A DNA stretch of 64,000 nt from Methylicorpusculum oleiharenae (GTDB taxonomy: Bacteria; Pseudomonadota; Gammaproteobacteria; Methylococcales; Methylomonadaceae), in contig NZ_WUTY02000001.1 in NCBI RefSeq assembly GCF_009828925.2, positions 868,001 through 932,000 on the forward strand, in the 5' to 3' direction. The position numbers and the translations under genes were made by a program. Numbering within the stretch: the first letter of the stretch is position 1; every line of letters begins with the position of its first letter. Of the stretch, positions 38,665 through 47,481 are shown piece after piece. The notes under the pieces are model-generated. The model had not been told where the DNA came from, did not search any database, and was given only the letters and a program-made list of their open reading frames with translations.

Positions 38665-38699
38665 AATCACCGACAGCAAATGATCTGCCGTCGGTGATT
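38665..38699 (+). terminator. Terminator after glcG-like gene
   Basis: AATCACCGAC (38665-38674) pairs perfectly with GTCGGTGATT (38690-38699), 32 bases after the stop codon. It could also serve the convergent gene ending at 38741. Confidence 0.6.
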
Positions 38700-38740
38700 A
38701 ATCGCCAAACTCAATAAATTCAAACTCCTTAGTCACACGC

Positions 38741-39052
38741 TTACTTTGCAGGTAATGGCTGTGATGCGGGAACTTTCTCGTTTGCCGATGGTAGATCTGT
38801 CGGTGTAGGAACTGCGTCTGTTGAAGATACCGGCGCAGGTAACTTTGCAGCCTGCTCTATTTTTGTGAGCCGCATTCCTTCGCCGAACAGCGTACCCACT
38901 ACCATAACCATAATCAATGTAATAGAAGAAACCAGGAACCGCGTCGGTTTCTCCAAAAAAAACATGGGCCATTGCGGCTTGATCATCCCGGTAATAAAAA
39001 AAATAACCGTCAAAATGCCAAGATTGGCGGCTGCAATCAATTGTGGATTCAA
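38741..39052 (-). CDS. Small membrane protein of unknown function
   Basis: 103 residues with a strong GGAGGG about 11 bases ahead of the start. Two transmembrane helices (LIAAANLGILTVIFFITGMI and FLVSSITLIMVMVVGTLFGE) are followed by a Pro/Ala/Ser/Thr-rich soluble tail. I do not recognise the family. Confidence 0.7.
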   Translation of the reverse strand: MNPQLIAAANLGILTVIFFITGMIKPQWPMFFLEKPTRFLVSSITLIMVMVVGTLFGEGMRLTKIEQAAKLPAPVSSTDAVPTPTDLPSANEKVPASQPLPAK

Positions 39053-39407
39053 GTTTTATACCCTCCTTTCTGATAAAGAACGAATTATCGATAGTATCAA
39101 GTTTTTTTGCAAAGGCTATGGTGATTCCACCAAAAAAATAATTTGGTGATTTAACAGAAATCAGCGTTTGCCCCTTTACCATTGAAATACAGCCATTCAG
39201 CAATGTTTTACCTGTTTTCACCGAAAAAAATCAGATATTTTTTCAAGCGGAAGCTTTTGACCAGTCCTACAGAACAGCAGGATAACTCATTGCTTGAATC
39301 ACAAACATCACCACTTTAAATAAACTCAATAAATTTTGAATTGTTAGTTTTCGAGATACAATATGTTTCCGCAAAAGTAACAATTTATTTTCAACTAGAG
39401 GTTATCC
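39053..39407. other. Divergent intergenic region without a gene
   Basis: 355 A/T-rich bases between two divergent genes. A TACAAT at 39357-39362 could be a -10 element for the rightward gene; the rest shows no gene or repeat. Confidence 0.3.
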
Positions 39408-39845
39408 ATGAAAAGATATATTTCGTCTCGTTTCTTAGCGGGCATTTTAATTGCGGGTTTGACATCTTTTTTTATCAGTCCTGTTGCGATGGCCGGTGAT
39501 ACTGAGCATGAAACTCAGTGTTTTAATGAAATTCAGGGAAAAATTCCGTGGAATGAAGACAAAAACATGAATTGGGAGCCGGAAAATGTGAAACAACTCT
39601 GCAAAGGCACTTCCAAACCCACCCAGCCCGGTGAATGCTTTCTTGCAGTTAATTCCGGTCAAGTCAAGTGGGGAAAGGGAAGCAAGGCCGGTGAGTGGGA
39701 ATGGAAAAACGTCATCAATTTATGCTCAGGAACCGATGATGCCAAGAAGACAGTTGATTGTTTCAATGGTGCCACAAGTAAAGGCCAAGATTGGCGAGAT
39801 GCAATTTTGTTTTGTCAGCGAGGCCATGATAACAAGGTTGAATAG
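39408..39845 (+). CDS. Secreted protein with three Cys-pair repeats
   Basis: 145 residues with AGAGGT upstream and a signal peptide (cleavage after AMAG). The mature protein consists of three imperfect repeats of about 40 residues, each with two Cys (C38/C65, C77/C106, C118/C136) and shared words: CFNEIQGKIPWN...LCKGT, CFLAVNSGQVKWG...LCSGT, CFNGATSKGQDW...LFCQRG. Repeat order and even Cys number suggest three disulfide-closed modules exported to the periplasm or outside. I do not recognise a named family. Its own terminator follows. Confidence 0.78.
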   Translation: MKRYISSRFLAGILIAGLTSFFISPVAMAGDTEHETQCFNEIQGKIPWNEDKNMNWEPENVKQLCKGTSKPTQPGECFLAVNSGQVKWGKGSKAGEWEWKNVINLCSGTDDAKKTVDCFNGATSKGQDWRDAILFCQRGHDNKVE

Positions 39846-39862
39846 TTGACATAAAACTGAAG

Positions 39863-39888
39863 ATAGCCCGACTGTTTGTTCGGGCTAT
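39863..39888 (+). terminator. Terminator after the Cys-repeat protein
   Basis: ATAGCCCGA (39863-39871) pairs perfectly with TCGGGCTAT (39880-39888), 17 bases beyond the stop codon. Confidence 0.65.
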
Positions 39889-40256
39889 ATCCGCGTTGAA
39901 ATGAGATAATCATCAACCCAAGAAAGCGTTTGACTTGGAAAATTAATACTGAAAAGCTTCAAAATGGAAAGTAGCATTTTGAATGTTATTAATCGTTAAA
40001 ACGATAAACCGGCGATGGTTCGATTCTTACACACGTTGGTACATTTTGAGATTCATTGATTAACCTTGAAGCGGATATATTCCTTAAAAAGCAAGTGGAT
40101 CTCAAACACTCCCGGCCACAAATTAAAAAAAATTATCATACGAGCCAATAAAAACATCTAGGCCAAGGTTTCGATGAAGCTTTAGAAAGCTGAACTATTC
40201 AAAACACAATTACCCTTAATTATTAAAGTCAGTTATTCAAAATCCTAGGAAGCGAG
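39889..40256. other. Leader region of the SRPBCC/LOV genes
   Basis: 368 A/T-rich bases with no gene. They should hold the promoter of the light-sensor gene group; AGGAAGCGAG just before 40257 serves as ribosome-binding site. Confidence 0.35.
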
Positions 40257-40739
40257 ATGCAAACCAAATTACCTTTTGATACCACTAAGCCTATTGTTGG
40301 CGAGGCAAGCATAGAAATTGATAAACCGATAGATGAGGTTTTCGAGTTCATTGGTGAGCATTTTTTTGACAATTATCCGAAATGGGCGGTTGAATTGGTT
40401 GACTTTGAACCCTTGGATGGTAAACAGGTTTTTAAAGGTGCAAGAGCCAAACAGGTGCGGGATGAGAACGGTGAAAGAGTCGAATCCATATTCGAGATTT
40501 TAGATTTTACGCCTGTCTTCAAACTTATTTTCAAAGGATTAAATGCTCCTTACAAACATAATTATCTATTGACAAACAATACCGAAAATAAGCATACCCG
40601 CTTAAATTTTCGTTTTGAATTGTTGGAGCTGGAGTTTTTTATGCGGCCATTTCAAAAATTGATACGCATCGCCATTGAAGATGGAGCTGAAAACACCGTT
40701 GAAAATATAAAAAATCTACTGATAAACCAATCCCATTGA
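40257..40739 (+). CDS. SRPBCC (START/polyketide-cyclase-like) protein
   Basis: 160 residues with a START-like helix-grip pattern: GEASIEIDKPIDEVFEFIGE at the start, a beta-sheet core (ELVDFEPLDGKQVF, SIFEILDFTPVFKLIFKG) and a long C-terminal helix (LIRIAIEDGAENTVENIKNL). Such folds bind hydrophobic ligands such as lipids, carotenoid or polyketide intermediates. No signal peptide. It lies 36 bases ahead of a LOV photoreceptor gene, likely in the same transcript. Confidence 0.83.
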   Translation: MQTKLPFDTTKPIVGEASIEIDKPIDEVFEFIGEHFFDNYPKWAVELVDFEPLDGKQVFKGARAKQVRDENGERVESIFEILDFTPVFKLIFKGLNAPYKHNYLLTNNTENKHTRLNFRFELLELEFFMRPFQKLIRIAIEDGAENTVENIKNLLINQSH

Positions 40740-40775
40740 TTTTAAAAAAATAATTATAAGACCGGAGTTTTAGTT

Positions 40776-41231
40776 ATGCCCTTCATTGTTGAAAAAGATA
40801 ATGGATTAATTCCACAAGTACTTTCTGCCATATTAGATGAGTGTGTTAACGGCGTCACATTGGCAGATCCGGATTTAGAAGACGCTCCCATTGTGTATGC
40901 GAACAAAGCTTTTGAGCGTTTAACAGGCTACACACAAGAAGATATCATTGGTCATAACTGCCGTTTTCTACAAGGTAAAGATAGGGATCAAGAGGCACGT
41001 TTTCAAATTGCCGAAGCGATGAATAAGCATGAAGCAATTGAAGTAACATTGAGAAATTATAAAAAAGACGGAACGTTGTTTCATAACCGATTAAAGATCA
41101 CACCGCTATTTGATAAAAAAAACCGGGTTATCTATTACCTGGGGGTGCAATACGATATAACCGAGCAAGTCAATGCCACTAATGAGATTAAAGAACTGAA
41201 TGATTTGATAAACGCAATGCCGGGTAAGTAA
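40776..41231 (+). CDS. Short LOV blue-light photoreceptor
   Basis: 151 residues, consisting of one PAS/LOV domain with short flanking helices. The flavin-binding signature GHNCRFLQG contains the photoactive C62, which forms the light-induced cysteinyl-FMN adduct; the other FMN-contact segments are present (ANKAFERLTGY, RNYKKDGTLFHNRLKITPLF, YLGVQYDIT with the conserved Gln). It has no effector domain, so signalling must be through dimerisation or a partner. It lies between the SRPBCC gene and a fatty-acid-hydroxylase-like gene (46-base gap). Confidence 0.93.
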   Translation: MPFIVEKDNGLIPQVLSAILDECVNGVTLADPDLEDAPIVYANKAFERLTGYTQEDIIGHNCRFLQGKDRDQEARFQIAEAMNKHEAIEVTLRNYKKDGTLFHNRLKITPLFDKKNRVIYYLGVQYDITEQVNATNEIKELNDLINAMPGK

Positions 41232-41277
41232 GGTGCCCAGCAATGACCTCAACGAGATATTGAGAAGGTGTTAGTTC

Positions 41278-42108
41278 ATGAATGATGGTACAAGTGCCGC
41301 GGCTGATTCCGGTATGCTAATTAATCAAACTTTGTTTGGTCTCGCAATGCTCGCTTTTCTTGTGTTATTAATTGTTGAGAAACGCAAGCCCTTCCGCCAC
41401 TTCCCGATGAAGGTAAATAAAGAATCTTTCGTTACCAATACAACAGCCTTTCTGGTCAATAATCTCATATTGACGGTATTGAAAGCATCCTCATTATTTA
41501 TTGTCGCCCAGCAATTTGCATCGCATGGCCTTTTGAGCGATCTGGATAAAGGCCCTTTGAAATGGCTGCTGGCGTTTGCCTTTTATGATTTGGCCATTTA
41601 TCTGTGGCATTGGTTAAGTCATAAAAACGAATTTTTATGGCGCTTTCATAAAATTCATCATTCCGATAAAAGCTTTAATGTTTCCACCGGATTCCGCTTT
41701 CACGTTTTCGATTTATTACTCGAAATTGGCTACAAATGTTTGTTTGTCATCCTGTTTGGTGTGGACGCCTTCCTGATATTATCCATTGAAATTTTTGAAA
41801 TGTTTTTTATCTTCTTTCATCACGCCAATATTGCAGTACCGAATGAAGAAAAACTCTCGCAAGTCATTATCACCCCTTCGTTACACAGAACGCATCATTC
41901 GACACTCAGGTCTGAACACGACAGTAACTACGGCATCGTTTTTTCAATTTGGGATAGAATTTTTGGAACCCGAAAAGAAATGGTTCCAGCCAATATAGGC
42001 CTGGATATCATCGAAGCTGAAAATTTCATCCAGCTGTTTTCACTGGCCTTCATAACGGAAAGAAAAATTTTAAAATTGCTGGGCTGGATTCCTAAAGGAA
42101 AAAAATAA
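41278..42108 (+). CDS. Sterol desaturase / fatty acid hydroxylase family membrane protein
   Basis: 276 residues with about four membrane helices and the His boxes of the di-iron hydroxylase family: HWLSH, HKIHH and HRTHH, ending near SNYGIVFSIWDRIFGT. The family hydroxylates or desaturates sterols, fatty acids, carotenoids or alkyl-glycerols at the inner membrane with oxygen. Substrate cannot be inferred. It follows the LOV gene, possibly co-transcribed, suggesting light-linked lipid or carotenoid modification. Confidence 0.9.
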   Translation: MNDGTSAAADSGMLINQTLFGLAMLAFLVLLIVEKRKPFRHFPMKVNKESFVTNTTAFLVNNLILTVLKASSLFIVAQQFASHGLLSDLDKGPLKWLLAFAFYDLAIYLWHWLSHKNEFLWRFHKIHHSDKSFNVSTGFRFHVFDLLLEIGYKCLFVILFGVDAFLILSIEIFEMFFIFFHHANIAVPNEEKLSQVIITPSLHRTHHSTLRSEHDSNYGIVFSIWDRIFGTRKEMVPANIGLDIIEAENFIQLFSLAFITERKILKLLGWIPKGKK

Positions 42109-42331
42109 TTAACGGACAGGCTTAATCCACAAAAGAGAGAAGTAGATTCTTCTGAACATCCTTTATTCCTGAGATCCTTTCAAGGACTAACGGCAGCTTT
42201 GTATTCAGAAAGACTGATCAATCTGCAGCAGGCAGCGCATCCTTTGACTTTGCTCAGCGCGAACGATTTGCAATGGATTACTTCTGTTCTTATTGGGTTA
42301 ATTGCTAGTGCCGAATTCCAGGTACACATTC

Positions 42332-43282
42332 ATGATAATAAAAACTAAAAAAACAATTCCTGCCTCCGAAATTACCGATCCGCATGTATTTAAGGAAAGA
42401 CGCAAAATAATTAAAGCCTTGGTCGCGTTAACGGCCATGGGGTCAGGTATCGGTCCGGTTGTGGCGGGCAACAAACCCCGCTGGGCCAACGTACCGGAAA
42501 GCAATTTATCGGCGAAACTGATCACAACGCCCTCAGAAATCATAGAAAACTACACCAATTATTATGAGTTTTCTTATAACAAGCATGATTCAACTAAGTT
42601 AGCGCAACAATTGCCTACCGATCCTTGGTCGGTAGAAATAAGCGGTGAAGTGGAAAAGTCGGGCACCTATTATCTGGAAGATATTCTTAGACAGCAGACA
42701 TTACAGGAGCATATATACCGGTTTCGCTGTGTGGAAGCCTGGTCAATGGTCATTCCCTGGGTTGGCTTTGCGCTGGGAGATTTATTGAGAAAGGCCCAGC
42801 CTTTATCGACCGCCAAATTTGTGAAATTTACGTCGGTTTACCAACCGGAAATCATGCCCAGACAAAAGAAAGACACCCTGCTGGAATGGCCTTATTCTGA
42901 AGGTTTGCGCATCGATGAAGCAATGCATCCGCTCACGCTGCTGGCGGTCGGCATGTACGGCGATACGATGCCCAAACAAAATGGTGCGCCCTTACGTTTG
43001 GTGGTGCCCTGGAAATATGGTTTTAAAAGTATAAAAGCCATTGTCAAAATCGAATTGTCAAAAAAAGCGCCCACTACAAGCTGGAATCGATTTGCACCCG
43101 GGGAATACGGGTTTTATGCCAATGTCAATCCAAACGTTCCACACCCTCGCTGGAGTCAAAACAGCGAGCGGCTATTAGGAAGCGGCTTTTTTACCCCGCG
43201 CCGTGAAACCGAATTGTTTAACGGTTACGGCGAGCAAGTCGCGGGACTTTATAAAGACATGAATTTGCAGCATTTTTTCTGA
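42332..43282 (+). CDS. msrP: Protein-methionine-sulfoxide reductase catalytic subunit MsrP
   Basis: 316 residues from ATG 42332 (an in-frame TTG at 42302 is unlikely). The N-terminus has a twin-arginine signal (ERRKIIKALVAL); the molybdopterin domain has the Mo-ligating C133 in YRFRCVEAWSMVIPW and the characteristic GEYGFYANVNPNVPHPRWSQ. MsrP repairs oxidised methionines in periplasmic proteins, with electrons from MsrQ. Length and motifs match E. coli YedY. The msrQ gene follows two bases later. It stands 223 bases after the hydroxylase gene, so it may have its own promoter. Confidence 0.95.
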   Translation: MIIKTKKTIPASEITDPHVFKERRKIIKALVALTAMGSGIGPVVAGNKPRWANVPESNLSAKLITTPSEIIENYTNYYEFSYNKHDSTKLAQQLPTDPWSVEISGEVEKSGTYYLEDILRQQTLQEHIYRFRCVEAWSMVIPWVGFALGDLLRKAQPLSTAKFVKFTSVYQPEIMPRQKKDTLLEWPYSEGLRIDEAMHPLTLLAVGMYGDTMPKQNGAPLRLVVPWKYGFKSIKAIVKIELSKKAPTTSWNRFAPGEYGFYANVNPNVPHPRWSQNSERLLGSGFFTPRRETELFNGYGEQVAGLYKDMNLQHFF

Positions 43283-43284
43283 AA

Positions 43285-43902
43285 ATGATAAAATTCAACC
43301 AATTGAAGCCGGGTATCTTGATTGCCTGCTGGATACCTTTACTCTGGCTACTGCTGGATATCATTCTGGATAATCTGGGGGGCAATGCCGTTCAGGCAGT
43401 GCACATCCGGCTTGGAGATTGGTCTCTGCGTTTTCTGTGTATTGTTCTGGCGATAACACCTTTACAAACCATGACGAACTGGCGAGGCATGTCCGAATAC
43501 CGGCGGATGTTTGGCTTGTTTACATTTATTTACGCAACACTGCATTTGCTGGCCTATTTAGTCCTGGATCATTACCTGGTGTGGCCTATTATTGCTACCG
43601 ACATTCTCGAAAGCTCCTACATCTGGTTTGGTATTGCCGCCTATTTGATCATCCTGGCGCTAGCGGTCACCACGCCAAAATGGGTCGTCAAACTGATGGG
43701 GAAAGACTGGAAAAAACTTCACCGATTTATCTATTTTGCTGCCGGTGCAGCGATTATGCATTATTTCTGGCAACTCAAAGGCAATCTCGCTGAACCGCTG
43801 TTCTATTTGTCGATCATCATCTTGTTGCTTGGCTTTCGTCTGCTCCTGTCATTTAAAAACCGGGTCATTAACCGCTTGATGCTGCCTAAGGGCCGAAGAT
43901 AA
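43285..43902 (+). CDS. msrQ: MsrQ heme/flavin membrane subunit
   Basis: 205 residues, about six transmembrane helices. It is the ferric-reductase-like membrane partner (YedZ) that passes electrons from the quinone pool or cytosolic flavin reductase to MsrP through heme b. Visible motifs: HIRLGDWSLRFLCIVLAITP, RRMFGLFTFIYATLHLLAYL and KLHRFIYFAAGAAIMHYFW with candidate heme-ligand His residues. It begins two bases after the msrP stop. A strong terminator follows at 44025. Confidence 0.94.
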   Translation: MIKFNQLKPGILIACWIPLLWLLLDIILDNLGGNAVQAVHIRLGDWSLRFLCIVLAITPLQTMTNWRGMSEYRRMFGLFTFIYATLHLLAYLVLDHYLVWPIIATDILESSYIWFGIAAYLIILALAVTTPKWVVKLMGKDWKKLHRFIYFAAGAAIMHYFWQLKGNLAEPLFYLSIIILLLGFRLLLSFKNRVINRLMLPKGRR

Positions 43903-44024
43903 CTTCTGTTGAGCGCCAGACTCAACAGTTGCTGTTTATGTTCAAAACCAGTTCTGTGTCCGTTTGCAAAACCCCACCAACAACAGCGTCAAAGTCGCTT
44001 CAATATTTTAAGCAGAAGATCGTA

Positions 44025-44058
44025 TTTACCTCAAAGGGCATTTGACCTTTGAGGTAAA
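44025..44058. terminator. Bidirectional terminator between msrQ and slipin gene
   Basis: A perfect 13-bp stem, TTTACCTCAAAGG (44025-44037) and CCTTTGAGGTAAA (44046-44058), stands between the convergent genes, 19 bases from the slipin stop codon. Confidence 0.65.
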
Positions 44059-44077
44059 CCCATTTTTGAAAGGGCCA

Positions 44078-44929
44078 TTATTTGACTTTATCCATCATGC
44101 CTTTGACTGCTTGCAACAAATCGGCAGGCAGCACGATGGTCTTCGCATTATCCGATTCAGACAGCTGGCGCATCGCTTCAATGTATTTTTCACCCAATAA
44201 AAAGGTAACCGGCAATTCGTTGTCTTTAACGGCAGCAGTAACGCTTTCAATTGATCGGGCACTGGCTTCGGCCAATACCACCTTGGCTTTTGCATCTCGC
44301 AGCGACGCTTCAAGACGGCCTTCTGCTTCCAGAATGGCGGCCTGTTTCGCGCCTTCAGCTCGTGTTACAGCAGCCCGGCGCTGCCTTTCTGCGGCACTTT
44401 GTTCTTCCATAGAAGCCTGCATGGTTTTTGAAGGATTGATGTCCTGAATTTCTACGGTTTTCAGCGTAATACCCCAGTCGGAAATGTCATCTGAAATTCC
44501 GGCTTTCAACTTCTCCTTGATCATGTCCCGGGAAGAAAGCGCGGAATCCAGAGCCATTTCTCCGATAATAGCCCGCAGTGCAGTCTGTATCAGCTTTTGT
44601 ATGGCCAATTCATAATCTTCAACACCGTAGACCGCTTTTTCCGGCGAAACGATATTGATATAGGCAATCGCGTTAGCCACAATGACCGCATTATCCTGTG
44701 TGATAACTTCCTGAGCTGGAATATCCATCACGATATCTTTGGTCGTTATCCTGTGCGTTACTGAATCGATATAAGGCACAATAAAATTCAATCCCGGCGT
44801 CAATGTGCAGTAGTATTTTCCCAGCCGCTGAACAATGTGCTTGTATCCCTGGGGAACGACACGGACACCCTTGAAAACAGTGATAACGACCAAGCCGACA
44901 AATGCTGCAGCAATATATAAACCTTCCAT
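44078..44929 (-). CDS. SPFH/band 7 (slipin/stomatin-like) protein
   Basis: 283 residues: an N-terminal membrane anchor (LYIAAAFVGLVVITVFKG), then the SPFH domain (RVVPQGYKHIVQRLGKYY, VPYIDSVTHRI, DIPAQEVITQDNAVIV, LRAIIGEMALDSALSSRD) and an Ala/Glu/Lys-rich coiled coil (AAERQRRAAVTRAEGAKQAA). Such proteins organise membrane microdomains and oligomerise. The partner NfeD-like gene lies 14 bases upstream (minus strand). NfeD-slipin pairs are widespread; the role here is presumably membrane quality control. Confidence 0.93.
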   Translation of the reverse strand: MEGLYIAAAFVGLVVITVFKGVRVVPQGYKHIVQRLGKYYCTLTPGLNFIVPYIDSVTHRITTKDIVMDIPAQEVITQDNAVIVANAIAYINIVSPEKAVYGVEDYELAIQKLIQTALRAIIGEMALDSALSSRDMIKEKLKAGISDDISDWGITLKTVEIQDINPSKTMQASMEEQSAAERQRRAAVTRAEGAKQAAILEAEGRLEASLRDAKAKVVLAEASARSIESVTAAVKDNELPVTFLLGEKYIEAMRQLSESDNAKTIVLPADLLQAVKGMMDKVK

Positions 44930-44943
44930 TTGATGCTCCTCAA

Positions 44944-45429
44944 TTAAACAGTGTTTGAATTGGATTTGGATGCGCTGACAATCAGCGTATTACCTGAAAT
45001 ATCGCGAACAACCACCCGGCTACCTGGCTCCACAGCGTCTTCGCAAATGAATTGCCACTCGTCATTCCCAAGAATAGGGATAGTAAACCGTAAGGTTCCG
45101 CGGCCCGCATGAGCGCCGTTACACTCGATAACCAGGCCGGTCTGACCAATCATTGATTCTTTGGCCATGCCCGACAATGATTTTGTTTTAAAACTAGGCG
45201 ATATCCATTTAAACCAGACCCAAACATTGATCAAAGCCAGGATGACCCACAGCAGCAACTGACCCGATAACGGCATGGGCACGAAAAACAAGAGTGCGCC
45301 CACTACGACCGCACTGAGCCCGAACCACAGCAGAATAAAGCTGGGTAACAGAATTTCACCGCAAGCAAGAACGAATCCCAGCACAATCCAATGCCAGTAA
45401 GCGATGTGAGCATTTAACCATTCAAACAT
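44944..45429 (-). CDS. NfeD-like membrane protein
   Basis: 161 residues: several membrane helices (for example IVLGFVLACGEILLPSF and LLWVILALINVWVWFKW), then the OB-fold C-terminal domain (GQTGLVIECNGAHAGRGTLR, VRDISGNTLIV). NfeD lacks a protease domain here (short NfeD1b form) and pairs with the following SPFH protein gene, its usual operon partner. Confidence 0.9.
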   Translation of the reverse strand: MFEWLNAHIAYWHWIVLGFVLACGEILLPSFILLWFGLSAVVVGALLFFVPMPLSGQLLLWVILALINVWVWFKWISPSFKTKSLSGMAKESMIGQTGLVIECNGAHAGRGTLRFTIPILGNDEWQFICEDAVEPGSRVVVRDISGNTLIVSASKSNSNTV

Positions 45430-45474
45430 TTGTATGCCTTTATGATGAGGTTAGGTAACGGCTTGAATTATAGA

Positions 45475-47469
45475 CTAAAAATGAGACTGGCTTTTCGCCT
45501 TTGCACTGCAGCCCTTTTTAATCCGTAATTCGGAAATAGCCGATCTCAACAAGCTAATATCCCTAGCGGAGGGTTTTTTTCCGTAGCGATGCCGGATAAA
45601 CAAACCGGTAATCCTATCCACAGGCCCGGCAAGTTCCGGAGAAACTGACTTGATCCGTCCGGCAAAATCCTGAGGTCCCTCACCGGCTCTAATAACCAAA
45701 CCTGTTGCTGCCATTTTTTTACAGAATTGAGCGTATAGTTGCAGCGCTTTATCCTTGGGCTTTTGCCTTTGCAAGAACAAATACCCACTCAATACCGCCG
45801 TAAAAACCACTATCCCGGCGATCAGCCAGTACATCATTTTGTTCAGACCGGAAATGCCCAAAGAAGCCAAAAACTTCAATTGATTAGCCGAATGGTAGTT
45901 GATGACCCAGCGCTGCCAAGAATAATCGAGACTACGCCAAAGCTCGCGCGTTGTTTTTAACCACTCGAAAGATCCTTGCAAATTGCGGCGCGGTACCAAA
46001 TGAGCCAGTTCATCCCCAAACTGTTGCTGAAAATAACTGGTTTGATCGATTCTCTCCGGGGCAACGGCTGCGGTCGGGTCATACCTCACCCAACCTCGGC
46101 TTTTAATCCAGACTTCAGCCCAGGCATGCGCATCGGCCTGCCTGATTTCCAAAAATCCTCCAACTTCATTTAACGTGCCGCCTTGATAACCGGTCACCAC
46201 GCGAGCAGGAACATTAGCCGCACGCATCAAGTAGACAAAGGCGGCCGCATAATGGCTGCAAAAACCGGTGCGTGTTTCGAAAAGGAAGGTCTCTACCGGA
46301 TTATTCTCCATCAACGGCGGTCTCAATGTGTAGCTGAATCGCTCTTCTCTAAAATGCCGCATTATGTTGCCGACAAACTGTTCCGTTAACTGCGTGCCGG
46401 ATTGTAAATCTGCAATCAAGCGTCTGATTTTGGGTGATGCAGCACCCGGAATCTGGGTATTTCTTACCCACTCATCTTCCTGCAATAATCCCGTATTATA
46501 GTAAAGCGAGGATGTCAGCTGATATTCACTGCGTTTATCTGGCGCTTTGCGCGTCAACATTTGATAATCAGCATTTTGAAAAAGCTCGTCCGAAAACCCC
46601 GTGGGCATGTCCAAAGCATAAATCCAGGGCTTGTCTTGCGGTTCCATTAACAGCGTGTAACGGTAGACATCGCCTTTAAATTCAGGAACTGATGGCGTCA
46701 TACCCGAGCCCTGATGACGTCCTTGCGTCCAGCGTTTGCCGTCCGTATAAGAAAAGACCGGCCCCCGCCAGTAAAGCGAGGCAACCGGCGGAATATTGCC
46801 TGTAAATTTGACCCGGAATGCCAGTTCATCAGAAAGCCCCAGGTCACTGATAGAGCCTGGTTCCATGCTGTCTTTCAAACCAGTCATCGCTCTGTTCGGG
46901 TCTTCAAACAACAGCCACCGGGGAGCTTCTACCCGTGGGAAAAAGACAAAGATGATCAATGTCAACGGCAAGGCCTGCATCAAAATCGTCATCGCCTTTT
47001 TGAGTGACGTCTTAATATCGGCTTGACGACTGTTGATCATGACCATTGCAGCCAACAACACACTGCAGACAAAAACGATGTAAACCGCCATGAAGATGCT
47101 TTGTTCATAAAGAAACTGCGAAGCGGCAACAATGAAGGCGAGATAAGCGATTAAATAGATATCGCGCTGGCGTTTGACTTCCATCAGTTTTAACGACAGC
47201 GCCGTCATGAAAAGACTCGTGCCGGGGTCTCGCCCCAACCAACCTAAATGTTGCTGATAAAGCAGGGCAAGACCGGTAAAAGTAAGCGCATACAGTAAAA
47301 TTTTCCCAGGTAGCCAGCGTTGATACCAAATCCCTATAAACCGCCAGAACAGCATGATAAAGAAAAAAATCACCAAAGGGCCGGGGAGATGGTTGCTGTG
47401 CGGCAAAGCAATCAAACCGATGGCAGTCAGCAAGAAGACAAAGAGGGTACGGTTGGCTAGAACATCCAT
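45475..47469 (-). CDS. TgpA-like transglutaminase (DUF3488 and transglutaminase core)
   Basis: 664 residues: five to six N-terminal transmembrane helices (DUF3488), a periplasmic transglutaminase-like domain with catalytic C404 in TRTGFCSHYAAAFVYLMR, catalytic His in ADAHAWAEVWI and Asp in RYDPTAAV, and one further helix near residue 545 before a cytoplasmic tail. The family includes Pseudomonas TgpA, essential in that genus. The upstream DUF58 and MoxR genes form the standard three-gene cassette. Substrate is unknown; the cassette is often linked to envelope or metal-protein maturation. Confidence 0.93.
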   Translation of the reverse strand: MDVLANRTLFVFLLTAIGLIALPHSNHLPGPLVIFFFIMLFWRFIGIWYQRWLPGKILLYALTFTGLALLYQQHLGWLGRDPGTSLFMTALSLKLMEVKRQRDIYLIAYLAFIVAASQFLYEQSIFMAVYIVFVCSVLLAAMVMINSRQADIKTSLKKAMTILMQALPLTLIIFVFFPRVEAPRWLLFEDPNRAMTGLKDSMEPGSISDLGLSDELAFRVKFTGNIPPVASLYWRGPVFSYTDGKRWTQGRHQGSGMTPSVPEFKGDVYRYTLLMEPQDKPWIYALDMPTGFSDELFQNADYQMLTRKAPDKRSEYQLTSSLYYNTGLLQEDEWVRNTQIPGAASPKIRRLIADLQSGTQLTEQFVGNIMRHFREERFSYTLRPPLMENNPVETFLFETRTGFCSHYAAAFVYLMRAANVPARVVTGYQGGTLNEVGGFLEIRQADAHAWAEVWIKSRGWVRYDPTAAVAPERIDQTSYFQQQFGDELAHLVPRRNLQGSFEWLKTTRELWRSLDYSWQRWVINYHSANQLKFLASLGISGLNKMMYWLIAGIVVFTAVLSGYLFLQRQKPKDKALQLYAQFCKKMAATGLVIRAGEGPQDFAGRIKSVSPELAGPVDRITGLFIRHRYGKKPSARDISLLRSAISELRIKKGCSAKAKSQSHF

Positions 47470-47481
47470 AGTCGGCTTATT

